51,633 nucleotides of DNA from Sulfobacillus sp. (GTDB lineage: Bacteria > Bacillota > Sulfobacillia > Sulfobacillales > Sulfobacillaceae). Where the stretch lies: NCBI GenBank assembly GCA_027309085.1, contig DAIDDL010000003.1:1-51633 (forward strand). Direction: 5' to 3'. Positions within the stretch are counted from its first letter, which is position 1. Every line of letters begins with the position of its first letter. Made by a program: the position numbers and the translations under genes. The notes below the pieces were generated by a model that was not told where the DNA came from, ran no database searches, and saw only the letters and a program-made list of their open reading frames with translations. Below, piece after piece: positions 1-8,324 of this stretch.

Positions 1-724
1 CGATCGACACAATCAGCGCCCGGGGCACATCGCGCTGCGGGTTCTTCGCTTCGCCTGCCAAGTCGACCGCCTGCCGGAAGCCCAGGTACGAGAACACAAT
101 CCCGGCGGAGGCCACCGCGCCCAGCATCCCCGAGGACTTCATCGGCATAAAGCCGCCAATTTTGCTGAAGTTCGCTCCGTGCAGGCCCACAATCAGCAGC
201 ACAATCACGGTGAAGGTCGGCATAAAGAACTTCCACATGGTCAAGGGGGTGTTAATCCGCGCAAACATGCGGATCCCGAAATAGTTGACGGTGAAGAAAG
301 CCACAATCAGCAGCCCGGCAAAAATCAGGCCGGAGGTCGTCAAGGTCGAGTTTACAAACAGTCCCGGGAAAAAGTGACTCATGTACTGCACGGTCGCTTC
401 GGCTTCCACCGCCGGCACCGAAGCGTACGCGATAATGGCGGCCCAGCCCACAATGAAACTGGTCAGGTGGCCGTGGGAATACTGGGTATAGCGGGCGATG
501 CCCCCGGACTCTGGAATCATGGACCCGAGCTCTGCGTACACCAGGCCGATGAACAGGACAATCACCCCGCCAATCACCCAGCTGAAGATAGCCGACGGTC
601 CGGCAATATACGCGGCGGTAAACGCCGCGAACAGCCAGCCGGAACCGATAATGGCCCCCAGCGAGGACATTGTCAGGTCCAGAAACGACAGTTCGCGTTT
701 CAATCCCCGTTCTAAATTAATCAA
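1..724 (-). CDS. APC-family amino-acid permease, partial (C-terminus beyond the window)
   Basis: Translating the minus strand from a TTG at 724 gives an uninterrupted 241-codon frame running off the left edge. It starts LERGLKRELSFLDLTMSSLG, then GAIIGSGWLFA, the glycine-rich first-helix signature of APC-superfamily amino-acid/polyamine transporters. Several hydrophobic helices follow and the loop FSYLGFRQAVDLAGEAKNP matches the conserved TM6/loop segment of the family. The TTG was chosen because AAGGAGG lies 9 nt upstream. The substrate cannot be told from sequence. It is the first gene leftward from a 300-bp gap, divergent from the dioxygenase-like gene. Confidence 0.9.
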   Translation of the reverse strand, partial: MINLERGLKRELSFLDLTMSSLGAIIGSGWLFAAFTAAYIAGPSAIFSWVIGGVIVLFIGLVYAELGSMIPESGGIARYTQYSHGHLTSFIVGWAAIIAYASVPAVEAEATVQYMSHFFPGLFVNSTLTTSGLIFAGLLIVAFFTVNYFGIRMFARINTPLTMWKFFMPTFTVIVLLIVGLHGANFSKIGGFMPMKSSGMLGAVASAGIVFSYLGFRQAVDLAGEAKNPQRDVPRALIVSI

Positions 725-740
725 TGGGTTGTGCCTCCTT

Positions 741-1025
741 ATAGAATAGCCATGTTCAAGCAGCAACTCTCCCTGCGCGTTGCATCCGAATTTAAGAGAT
801 AATTTCTTCACCAATGAACATGTCCTCTAGCAGCAACAAATGGAGGACAGCATGTCATTGAGACCTCTAAAGCAATTCGACACAACACTCTGATTTCCTG
901 CCTTGTCAGATATTAAATTTTCATTCAGCAGACCGTATCTTTTTTATTGCGTGACTGCTATACACGGAAAACCGCAGTTGTGTATGATCAGAAATGGATT
1001 ATCACACTGAAAGGAAGCGATCCTC
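741..1025. other. Divergent intergenic region between permease and LigB-like gene
   Basis: About 285 bp without a convincing ORF. It must hold the promoters of the two divergent units. An inverted pair catgttca (around 751) / tgaacatg (around 816) lies on the permease side, and a TATGAT hexamer near 978 could be a -10 for the rightward unit. Neither has a clear -35, so no promoter is called. Confidence 0.4.
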
Positions 1026-1916
1026 TTGCCGCTTGTCGCCGCCGCCCTGATGTCCCACGGGTCTGAGGCCCTCCCGGAATTCGGTCTTGCGGATTTTGCG
1101 CCAGCATTTTCGCATCAGAGCGCCGTGGCCAAACAGATCGCACACTGCAACCCGGAAACACTGGTTGTGGTTACCCCTCACGGTGTGCGCTCCGAAGGCA
1201 TGATGACAGTCTCCTATTCCGAGACCGTTGAAGGAATTCTTGATACTCCGTCGGGACAGCGTCTTCGCGACATCTACAGTGTGAACCGCTCGCTGGCCGA
1301 GCGGTTCTGGCAGCAACTGGGCCCTGCCCAGGCCACCGCTTTGGGCTATGGGGCTACAACCGGGGAACACAACCGGATTCCTCTGGACTGGGGAGCCCAT
1401 GTTCCGCTGCGCTTTGTTCAGACGTTCCTTCCCACACCATTTCGCGTCGTCGTGATGACTCCCTCCCGCGTTCTCAGTCTGGAGCGGCTGTATCAGTACG
1501 GCCGCCAGCTCGGGAGTGTGATGCGTGAATGGCCCGGCAATGTGGCCCTGATAGCTTCGGGGGACCTCTCTCACACACACCGCGAGTCGGGGCCTTATGG
1601 ATTCGACCCAGCCGCGGCCGAACTGGATCAGTGGTTTTTGGATATGCTTCAGACAGGGAACTGGAGCGGGCTGCGCACGGTGTCGGCACAGATGGTGGAA
1701 CAGGCGAAGCCTGACGCCTTGTGGCAGCTGGCCGTAGCCGCCGGCGCTTTAGGTGAGGAACTCTTCGCGCCATTTATGCTGGCAGGATACTCCTGCCCCA
1801 CGTATTTCGGTATGGCGAGCGCATTTGCACCGGCCCTGAAACCAGATTCGGGAGGGCACACAAACAAAGAGGAGGGACAGCCGTGGGCATCAGCACCATC
1901 GCCAACGCAGCCTTAA
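1026..1916 (+). CDS. LigB/MEMO-type extradiol dioxygenase-like protein
   Basis: The 296-aa protein belongs to the class III extradiol dioxygenase (LigB-like) fold. Supporting motifs are an N-terminal LMSHG, a VVTPHG segment near residue 60 (metal-ligand region), and IASGDLSHTHRESGPYG near residue 180, the usual ASGDLSH signature. In many bacteria this fold accompanies AMMECR1 and radical-SAM proteins, neither of which is visible here, so the substrate is unknown. The start is TTG with a GAAAGGAAG ribosome binding site just upstream. The last 34 bp overlap the start of the nicotinamidase gene, suggesting translational coupling. Confidence 0.8.
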   Translation: MPLVAAALMSHGSEALPEFGLADFAPAFSHQSAVAKQIAHCNPETLVVVTPHGVRSEGMMTVSYSETVEGILDTPSGQRLRDIYSVNRSLAERFWQQLGPAQATALGYGATTGEHNRIPLDWGAHVPLRFVQTFLPTPFRVVVMTPSRVLSLERLYQYGRQLGSVMREWPGNVALIASGDLSHTHRESGPYGFDPAAAELDQWFLDMLQTGNWSGLRTVSAQMVEQAKPDALWQLAVAAGALGEELFAPFMLAGYSCPTYFGMASAFAPALKPDSGGHTNKEEGQPWASAPSPTQP

Positions 1917-2497
1917 TCGTTGTAGATTTTCAGAACGACTTTTGTCCCGGAGGGACTCTGGCCGTACCGCATGGGGATGAAATTCTCCCTGCCATCCAGG
2001 ACCTTATTGACCAATTTACCCAATCCGGGCGTCCAGTGGCGATGACACAGGATTTCCATCCGCCCCATCACGTGTCATTTCAGGAGCAGGGGGGCCCCTG
2101 GCCGCCTCATTGTGTGCAGGGAACTGTCGGTTGCGACTTGCACCCCGACCTCAAAGTCCCCATGACTGCGGCCCATTTTTATAAGGGTTTCAGCGACCGC
2201 ATAGATGCCTATAGTGGGTTCGAAGGCCGTTTGGCCGACCAGCAGCAGGGCATCACCGACACAGACCTCGAATCATGGCTGCGGGGACAGGCTGCTGACA
2301 CGGTCTACATCGTCGGTCTGGCCACGGACTACTGTGTCAGGGCGACCGCTCTCGATGCCCTCGCCCGCTCTTTTGACACCCGCGTCATCTCCAATGCGGT
2401 GAGGGGGGTGAATGTGTCATGGGGTGACAGCGACCGCGCCCTGGCCGAACTGAAAAAGGCGGGGGCGCGGGTTGAACCGTGGATTCCCACAGCATGA
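1883..2497 (+). CDS. pncA: Nicotinamidase / pyrazinamidase-type cysteine hydrolase
   Basis: A 204-aa isochorismatase-fold amidase. It should deamidate nicotinamide to nicotinate for NAD salvage in the cytoplasm. The catalytic triad is visible as D15 (VVDFQNDF), K101 (FYKGF) and C151 (TDYCV). TQDFHPPHH supplies the Asp/His metal ligands that separate nicotinamidases from other isochorismatase-like hydrolases, and WPPHCVQGT is also typical. It starts with GTG behind GAGGAGGGACA, inside the 3' end of the upstream gene. Confidence 0.93.
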   Translation: MGISTIANAALIVVDFQNDFCPGGTLAVPHGDEILPAIQDLIDQFTQSGRPVAMTQDFHPPHHVSFQEQGGPWPPHCVQGTVGCDLHPDLKVPMTAAHFYKGFSDRIDAYSGFEGRLADQQQGITDTDLESWLRGQAADTVYIVGLATDYCVRATALDALARSFDTRVISNAVRGVNVSWGDSDRALAELKKAGARVEPWIPTA

Positions 2498-2620
2498 GCG
2501 GGAGTCCCCGTCAGGGGACAGACGGCTTGCTGGCCGGGCATGACCTGCAAGGCAGCAGATGCTGCGCCAAGACAGGCCGCGATCAATGCCATTAATGGGT
2601 GATGAGGCGGTACCAGGAAG

Positions 2621-3958
2621 GTGATTACGATAAATCGGCTAAGTTTTGGCGTCATGGCGTTTCCATTCGTTGCGCTGCTTATTATCATTGTCACAGCGCC
2701 TTTAGCTCTGTGGCAGGCTGTGATAGCCACGGTGGCCGTGGTCATTCCCCTGGGATGGCTGCTTTACCATCAGCTCCGCCGCCCCTCCACGCTGCTGCAC
2801 AATTCCACCGCCTCCACCCTCGACGCCGCGGAGACCACGTTTCAGATCGGCCACGCAGCCTTGCCCCACCTCCGTCAGGGCCTCAACCGCGAGACCGCCC
2901 AGCACATCGCCAACATTATTCAGCAAACGGTGGGCGTGGAGGCTGTAGCCATTACCGACACAAACAGCGTGTTAGGATGGGCGGGCAAACCTTGCCCCCA
3001 GCACAATCCGGGCTCGACTCTCTCGCGCACAACCCGCGAGGTCATGGAGAACAAGGTGCAGAAAATCCTGAAGACAGAGGAACTGAAAGGATCTTATGAC
3101 GAATGCCAGCTGGGCGTCGTTATCATTACCCCCCTAGTATCCCACGGGCAGTCCGTAGGCTGCATTAAGCTCTACGTCGCGGACCAGAGCACCTTGCCCA
3201 AGAGAGCGGGCCGCCTGTCTGAAGGCATTGCCCAGCTTCTGTCCATCTTGCTGGAAGTGGCTGAATTGGACAGGCAGCGCAGCCTGGCTTCGACGGCCCG
3301 CTTGGAAGCCTTGCAAGCGCAAATTCGTCCTCACTTCCTGTTTAATGTCCTCAATACCATTATCTCTTTTTCTCGCACCGACCCTGACAAAGCCCGCGAT
3401 CTCTTGATCCAGCTCGCCTCATTTTTCCGCAGATCCCTGGCCCATAAAGGGTCAACGGTGCTGGTCAAAGACGAGATTGACTACGTCCAGACCTATCTCA
3501 ACCTGGAAAAAGCCCGCTACGGCGATAAATTGCGGTACCGGCTGCGCATCCAGCCGGAATCCCTGACACGCTCGGTCCCCGTTCTCATCATCCAGCCTCT
3601 CGTGGAAAATGCTGTAATTCACGGCATTGCGGAAAAGGAGGGCCCGGGCATGGTCAGCGTCACTATCCGTAATCAAGGCACCGACACCATTATTTACGTC
3701 TCGGACAACGGGCGGGGCATTGCCAAGTCCAGACAGCGCGACATTTTTGAAATGGGACATGGCCAGGGAACAGGGCTTGGACTGTCCAATGTGTCTGAGC
3801 GGCTGATTGGCCTATACGGGGAAAAGTACCGCCTGCGTCTGCACTCGTCGGAAAATAAGGGAACGACGGTAAGAGTAGTCATCCCCTGCATGACTGCCCC
3901 GGACCCGCAGGCATCCCCACCGGAACCAAAGCCCCAGGCCGCTGCACCCATCCCTTAA
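2621..3958 (+). CDS. LytS-type sensor histidine kinase
   Basis: A 445-aa membrane histidine kinase. Two N-terminal hydrophobic segments (about residues 10-50) are followed by a GAF-like sensor region (about 80-215). The HisKA_7TM/LytS phosphoacceptor block is QIRPHFLFNVLNTI with H238, followed by an HATPase domain with N-box PLVENAVIHG (near 326-335), the DNGRG G1 box and GTGLGLSN. The tail is proline-rich (last ~25 residues). The start is GTG at 2621 behind AGGAAG. It lies 30 bp before the LytTR regulator, forming a classical LytS/LytR pair. It has only two membrane helices rather than the 5-6 of canonical LytS, so it is not a typical autolysis sensor. Confidence 0.92.
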   Translation: MITINRLSFGVMAFPFVALLIIIVTAPLALWQAVIATVAVVIPLGWLLYHQLRRPSTLLHNSTASTLDAAETTFQIGHAALPHLRQGLNRETAQHIANIIQQTVGVEAVAITDTNSVLGWAGKPCPQHNPGSTLSRTTREVMENKVQKILKTEELKGSYDECQLGVVIITPLVSHGQSVGCIKLYVADQSTLPKRAGRLSEGIAQLLSILLEVAELDRQRSLASTARLEALQAQIRPHFLFNVLNTIISFSRTDPDKARDLLIQLASFFRRSLAHKGSTVLVKDEIDYVQTYLNLEKARYGDKLRYRLRIQPESLTRSVPVLIIQPLVENAVIHGIAEKEGPGMVSVTIRNQGTDTIIYVSDNGRGIAKSRQRDIFEMGHGQGTGLGLSNVSERLIGLYGEKYRLRLHSSENKGTTVRVVIPCMTAPDPQASPPEPKPQAAAPIP

Positions 3959-3988
3959 GGCAAACCACTGACGGAGGAGGAACCCCCC

Positions 3989-4720
3989 TTGTTGAAGGCG
4001 TTGATTGTGGAAGATGAGTACCCAGCGCGGCAGGAACTGCGATTCTTGCTGGAACCTTATCACGACGTGCTGGAGGTGATAGGCGAGGCACAGACGGCCA
4101 AAGAGGCCTTATCCCTCATTGAAGCCCTGGACTATGATGTGGTGTTTCTCGACATCCAAATGCCGGGCATGTCAGGGATGGACCTGGCCCGCGTGCTCAA
4201 GGACAAACGCCCCCAGCTTAATGTGGTGTTTATTTCCGCCCACGAGCAGTATGCGGTCGATGCCTTTGCCGTTCAGGTTGTAGACTATCTGCTGAAGCCT
4301 GTCAGCAGCGAGCGGATCGCCGAAACCATCCGCCGCCTGAGCGACCTGAGTGCTGGCGCACCGGCCAGACCAGCCCCGGAAGTGATGACATGGGTGCCGT
4401 GCGAGGCCAGCGGGCATACCGTCCCGGTCAATGTCAACGACATTGTCTTTATCATGGCCGAGCACGAAATTATTTACATCTACACCCACCATGAGCGCTA
4501 CCCCACGCGCTTTACACTTCAGGAGCTCCAGGACCGCCTAGCTCCCGAAACTTTCTTGAGAACGCACCGCAGCTTTATTGCCAATATGCACCAGGTCAAG
4601 GAGATTATGCCGTACTTCAACGGCACCTATCTTCTCAAAATGAAAGACAAGCAAGGCAGTGAAGTCGTTGTCAGCCGGTCCAATGTCAAGAAAGTCAAAG
4701 AACTCTTCAATATTACGTAG
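3989..4720 (+). CDS. LytTR-family response regulator
   Basis: A 243-aa two-domain regulator. The receiver domain (about 1-120) has the acidic pair VEDE, phospho-acceptor D55 in FLDIQMPG, and the LLKPV lysine. The LytTR DNA-binding domain (about 140-243) shows EHEIIYIYTHHERYPTR and FLRTHRSFIANMHQV, the family hallmark. It starts at TTG behind GGAGGAGG. It is the partner of the upstream kinase. Homologous pairs often control a neighbouring transporter; the only one here is the distant permease at 1-724, so the target is unknown. The 3' end overlaps moaE (convergent) by 8 bp. Confidence 0.93.
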   Translation: MLKALIVEDEYPARQELRFLLEPYHDVLEVIGEAQTAKEALSLIEALDYDVVFLDIQMPGMSGMDLARVLKDKRPQLNVVFISAHEQYAVDAFAVQVVDYLLKPVSSERIAETIRRLSDLSAGAPARPAPEVMTWVPCEASGHTVPVNVNDIVFIMAEHEIIYIYTHHERYPTRFTLQELQDRLAPETFLRTHRSFIANMHQVKEIMPYFNGTYLLKMKDKQGSEVVVSRSNVKKVKELFNIT

Positions 4721-5141
4721 AGCTCCCGGCATCATCATGCCAAGCGCTGGTCCCGTCATCCCAATGTTCTTTCTTCCAAATCGGCACCGTCTGTTTGACC
4801 CGGTCAATGCCGGCACGGGCTGCGGCGAATGTCTCGTCGCGGTGCCCTCCCGTGACGCAAACCGCCACGCTGACCGCCCCCACTGGAAGGTCCCCGATGC
4901 GGTGGACAAGGGCGACCTGGAGAACTCCGAATTCCCTCTTCAGCTCCTCGCCAATTTTCCGCAACTGGGCTTCGGCCATCTGCGGGTACACATCGTAATA
5001 CAGCCCTCGGGACGCGCGTCCCTCAAATTCATTCCGCACCGTGCCCAAAAACAGCACCTGGGCTCCAGCCCCCGGCTCACCCTGGCCTTGCAAAATCTCC
5101 ACCGTGTCAATCGGCTGGTCCGTTATCTGATAAAGATCCAC
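4713..5141 (-). CDS. moaE: Molybdopterin synthase catalytic subunit
   Basis: A 142-aa MoaE. It transfers sulfur from MoaD thiocarboxylate to precursor Z (cPMP), giving molybdopterin dithiolene. Diagnostic segments are FLGTVRNEFEG, VALVHRIGDLPVGAVSVAVCVTGG and the C-terminal lysine motif VPIWKKEHW. The start is GTG behind AGGGGGG. It lies 11 bp downstream of moaD in the same direction. No moaA, moaC or molybdoenzyme gene is in the window. Confidence 0.95.
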   Translation of the reverse strand: MDLYQITDQPIDTVEILQGQGEPGAGAQVLFLGTVRNEFEGRASRGLYYDVYPQMAEAQLRKIGEELKREFGVLQVALVHRIGDLPVGAVSVAVCVTGGHRDETFAAARAGIDRVKQTVPIWKKEHWDDGTSAWHDDAGSST

Positions 5142-5152
5142 TGAACGCCCCC

Positions 5153-5401
5153 CTATCCTCCGCTTACAGGCGGGACCACCGCCATTTCGTCACCTTCCTG
5201 GAGAAGGTAGTCCGGGGATACCCACTCCTGGTTCACGCTGAACAGCCAGGCCGCCAAGGGCTCCCCTAAGGGCCCCGCCAGGGACTGGTCAAAAAATCCT
5301 CCAACTGTCAGCGGGGCCTCCAACTCATATGCGCGTTCGCGGGCATTCATACGATCGGCCGCAAAGGAAAAGAATAAGACCGTAATACGCATGGTGGCCA
5401 A
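5153..5401 (-). CDS. moaD: Molybdopterin synthase sulfur-carrier subunit
   Basis: An 82-aa ubiquitin-like protein ending in VVPPVSGG. The C-terminal GG is the site of adenylation and thiocarboxylation, and the penultimate acidic/hydrophobic strand (EGDEMAVVPP) is typical of MoaD. A TTG start at 5401 is preferred over the ATG at 5392, since AGGAGG lies 8 nt before the TTG but 17 nt before the ATG. It is cotranscribed with moaE and divergent from the L,D-transpeptidase gene, with almost no space between them. Confidence 0.93.
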   Translation of the reverse strand: MATMRITVLFFSFAADRMNARERAYELEAPLTVGGFFDQSLAGPLGEPLAAWLFSVNQEWVSPDYLLQEGDEMAVVPPVSGG

Positions 5402-5429
5402 GACAGGTTCCTCCTCTCCCTATTTCCTC

Positions 5430-6251
5430 ATGACACTAAGGAGGTGCATCCCGATCAATCACCGACATTTCAAACCCGCATTGCTAGCCGCTGTCGCCTT
5501 CGTGTGGGCTATCTCGCTCTCCATCAACCGTCCGGCGCGGGCTCTCCCCGCCCAGCCTGCGGGGGGCAGTGTGCAGGTCCTCCCCGCCCCCCACTCGCCC
5601 GTCGGCATAGACTACGGTGTCATTTTGGCTGTGCGCCACCCCTGCCCCGTGTCGACATTGAAACAAGCGGTTCACGTCACTCCTCCCGCACCGTTTCACC
5701 TCTGTGCGGAAGCGCACAGCCATTACGCCGTGCTCCCTGACCATTACTGGCCCAGCACCTCCATGATAACGGTAAGCATTCACCAGGGTCAATTTCGGTC
5801 CGCCACAACATTTACGACCGGCGATCCCCGCATATTGCGGGTCAACCTGGCGGACCAGACCATGGAAGCCTACGAAGGACCCACCAGAGTTCGGGTCATG
5901 CCCGTATCTACGGGGGTGTACCCGCAGTGGAAAACACCCACGGGCACCTTCTGGATTTACAAGCGGGTCAGGGACGACCACATGACCGGAGGGATCGCCG
6001 GCACCAAAGATTCCTGGGACGTGGAGCACGTTCCCTACGCCCAGTACATCTACCAGGGCATCGCCATCCACGGCGCCTGGTGGAACCACCAGTTCGGAAT
6101 TCCGAGAAGCCACGGCTGCATCCAGCTTTCCACTGCGGGAGTCGACAACGCCCGCTGGGTCTGGCAGTTCGCGGACATCGGCACCCCCGTTATTGTCTAT
6201 GGCCAGACGCCTAGGGGGCCGGCTAGTCCGTCGCCGTACCCGGCGGAATAA
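5430..6251 (+). CDS. L,D-transpeptidase (YkuD domain), exported
   Basis: An exported cell-wall cross-linking enzyme. A hydrophobic signal segment (HFKPALLAAVAFVWAISLSI) is followed by a linker and a YkuD domain (about the last 130 residues) with IHGAWW and the catalytic SHGCIQLS (His and nucleophilic Cys). The start is uncertain. ATG 5430 (used here) and ATG 5391 lack a ribosome binding site. A strong AAGGAGGTG at 5438-5446 points instead to ATC at 5454, which would put the signal peptide right at the N-terminus. The 3' end overlaps lgt (convergent) by 29 bp. Confidence 0.88.
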   Translation: MTLRRCIPINHRHFKPALLAAVAFVWAISLSINRPARALPAQPAGGSVQVLPAPHSPVGIDYGVILAVRHPCPVSTLKQAVHVTPPAPFHLCAEAHSHYAVLPDHYWPSTSMITVSIHQGQFRSATTFTTGDPRILRVNLADQTMEAYEGPTRVRVMPVSTGVYPQWKTPTGTFWIYKRVRDDHMTGGIAGTKDSWDVEHVPYAQYIYQGIAIHGAWWNHQFGIPRSHGCIQLSTAGVDNARWVWQFADIGTPVIVYGQTPRGPASPSPYPAE

Positions 6252-7017
6252 GCCGGGTTGCTGATTTTCTCCAGGTGCGGCGCATCATAATCCCTGTGAA
6301 AATCATAATCGGCGGGGTGAACAACTGCATCAGCGTGGTGAATCCAATTCCCCAGTAGGGATTGATGTAGTGCCAGATATACAGGGGATTGTCACGCGTG
6401 GTCTCCCCCACAAATCCCCGTAAAATAGCATAATAGAACATAGCTGACCAGAACTGATAACCGGGAGGCGGTGTGCGGTACCGCTCAATCCAAAAATAGC
6501 GCACAATCAAAAAGATGCCAATCGACGAACCGATCAGCTGTTCCGGCCACCGTCCAAATCCCAGTTCCGTCATGCGCCCCAACACTTCGTGGTTGAAGAT
6601 GTTGCCAATGCGCACCATAAATATTCCCAATCCGATGCCTGGCACTGTCCAGTCCACCAGGTGGTTGAACACCAGCGGCTTCCGGCGCAGCTGGTACCAC
6701 AAGGCCAGCACGCCAAATCCTACCGCCCCGTCATAGGCCAGCCCCCCGTCCCAGACCCGGAGGATCTGCACGGGAGCTTCCCAAATCCACTGCGGCTCGT
6801 TGGCAAGCACAAATACTACCCGCGCCCCAATAACACCCCACAGCACCGTCCACAAGGTCACATTGGAGAGATAATCGGGATCCTCTCCCAATTGTTTGCC
6901 ACGCTCAATAATGTAGTACGACCCGCCCAAAATGGCCATGACCATAAATATGCCGTACCAGTGCACCCCAAGAGGACCGATTCTAAAGGCAAACGGATTG
7001 AGCCTAGGAATGTACAT
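6223..7017 (-). CDS. lgt: Prolipoprotein diacylglyceryl transferase
   Basis: A 264-aa polytopic membrane enzyme. It moves diacylglycerol from phosphatidylglycerol to the lipobox cysteine of prelipoproteins. Family segments are the N-terminal RIGPLGVHWYGIFM, RVVFVLANEP, VWDGGLAYDGAVGF, and the Lgt signature region VRIGNIFNHEVLGR, with multiple membrane helices and HYINPYWGIG near the end. The longer open frame extends upstream into hemL, but ATG 7017 aligns with the family start. It sits 22 bp after hemL in the same direction. Confidence 0.93.
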   Translation of the reverse strand: MYIPRLNPFAFRIGPLGVHWYGIFMVMAILGGSYYIIERGKQLGEDPDYLSNVTLWTVLWGVIGARVVFVLANEPQWIWEAPVQILRVWDGGLAYDGAVGFGVLALWYQLRRKPLVFNHLVDWTVPGIGLGIFMVRIGNIFNHEVLGRMTELGFGRWPEQLIGSSIGIFLIVRYFWIERYRTPPPGYQFWSAMFYYAILRGFVGETTRDNPLYIWHYINPYWGIGFTTLMQLFTPPIMIFTGIMMRRTWRKSATRLIPPGTATD

Positions 7018-7039
7018 GGATTCCCTCTCTCCAAATGAT

Positions 7040-8308
7040 CTAGAGGCGCGAAAACACCCGTTCCGCTGCCTCCAGTGTGGCCTTCGCCGTCGCCTCGTTA
7101 TGCGCCCATGACGGGAAGGCCGTCTCGAAAGGCGATGGCGGGAAAAATATTCCCTCTGCCAGCATCCCGTGGAAGAATTGCGCATAACGCCCGCGGTCAC
7201 TGGCACTGACTTCGTCGAAGTTGCGCGGAGGGCTGTCCCGGAAAAACAGCGTAAACATGCCGCCAATGGTATTCGTGCTGACGGGGATGTGGTGGCGCCG
7301 GCCGATTTCCACCAGGCCATGGGCTAGCGCCGCGGTCTTTTCCGCTAAGGCCGGGTAAAACTCCGGACCGCCAATGGCGCGCAGCTGCGCTATCCCTGCA
7401 GACATGGCCACCGGGTTGCCTGACAATGTGCCCGCCTGGTAAACCGGCCCCAAAGGGGCAACATGTTCCATATACTCCCTGCGCCCGCCATACGCCCCTA
7501 CCGGCATTCCGGCCCCGATGACTTTGGCCAGACAGACGAGGTCCGGTTCCAGCCCAAAAAACCTGGACGCCCCTCCCCAGTCTACCCGAAATCCCGTCAT
7601 CACCTCGTCGACGATCCACAGGGCCCCATAACGCTGTGTCACAGCTCGCACCGTGTCGAGAAACTCTGCTGCCGGCAGCACCGTTCCCATGTTGCCCGCG
7701 ACCGGTTCCGAAATGACTGCCGCAATGTCCGACCCCATTCGCTCAAAGATGTCTTTCAAACCTTCCGTGTCGTTATACGGCAAGGTTAACGTCAATTCGG
7801 CAAGGGCCGCCGGCACGCCTTTGGAATCCGGGACGCCCATCGTCGCTGCTCCAGACCCGGCCTTGACCAGAAGCGAGTCGCCGTGTCCGTGATAGGACCC
7901 GGCAAATTTGAGAATCCGGCTGCGTCCTGTCACACCGCGCGCGACGCGAATAGCCGACATGGTGGCTTCGGTGCCGGAATTGACCATCCTCACCATGTCC
8001 AGTCCGGGGACCGCCTGCGTCAGGATTTCCCCCATCTCCACTTCCAGGACCGTGGGCACCCCATAGCTGAGTCCTTTCTCCGCTTGGCCCGTAACCGCTT
8101 TCACGACGGATGGATGCGCATGCCCCAAAATCAAAGGCCCGTAGCTCATCACGTAGTCGATATAACGCCGGCCCTCTTCATCTTCCAAATACGGTCCTTC
8201 GCCGCGCCGGGCAAAAAATGGTGTGCCGCCCACCCCCTTGAACGAGCGAACCGGCGAGTTCACTCCGCCGGGCAGCACCTTTTGTGCTCTTTCCCAATAC
8301 TTGTCCAT
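7040..8308 (-). CDS. hemL: Glutamate-1-semialdehyde 2,1-aminomutase
   Basis: A 422-aa PLP enzyme of the C5 heme pathway that converts glutamate-1-semialdehyde to 5-aminolevulinate. Family hallmarks are PGGVNSPVRSF at the N-terminus, the substrate-gating region VMSYGPLILGHAHP, GTEATMSAIRVARG, SYHGHGDSLLVKAGSG, IVDEVMTGFR, and the PLP-lysine segment LAKVIGAGMPVGAYGG. The length is standard. It starts at ATG and lies 16 bp downstream of ychF. Other heme genes are not in the window. Confidence 0.96.
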   Translation of the reverse strand: MDKYWERAQKVLPGGVNSPVRSFKGVGGTPFFARRGEGPYLEDEEGRRYIDYVMSYGPLILGHAHPSVVKAVTGQAEKGLSYGVPTVLEVEMGEILTQAVPGLDMVRMVNSGTEATMSAIRVARGVTGRSRILKFAGSYHGHGDSLLVKAGSGAATMGVPDSKGVPAALAELTLTLPYNDTEGLKDIFERMGSDIAAVISEPVAGNMGTVLPAAEFLDTVRAVTQRYGALWIVDEVMTGFRVDWGGASRFFGLEPDLVCLAKVIGAGMPVGAYGGRREYMEHVAPLGPVYQAGTLSGNPVAMSAGIAQLRAIGGPEFYPALAEKTAALAHGLVEIGRRHHIPVSTNTIGGMFTLFFRDSPPRNFDEVSASDRGRYAQFFHGMLAEGIFFPPSPFETAFPSWAHNEATAKATLEAAERVFSRL

Positions 8309-8324
8309 AGTCCACCCCCCTGGA

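Noticed and set aside
1002-1580. Long minus-strand frame opposite the LigB-like gene
   Set aside because: Antisense shadow in GC-rich sequence; composition is not protein-like, and the plus strand has clear motifs and a ribosome binding site.
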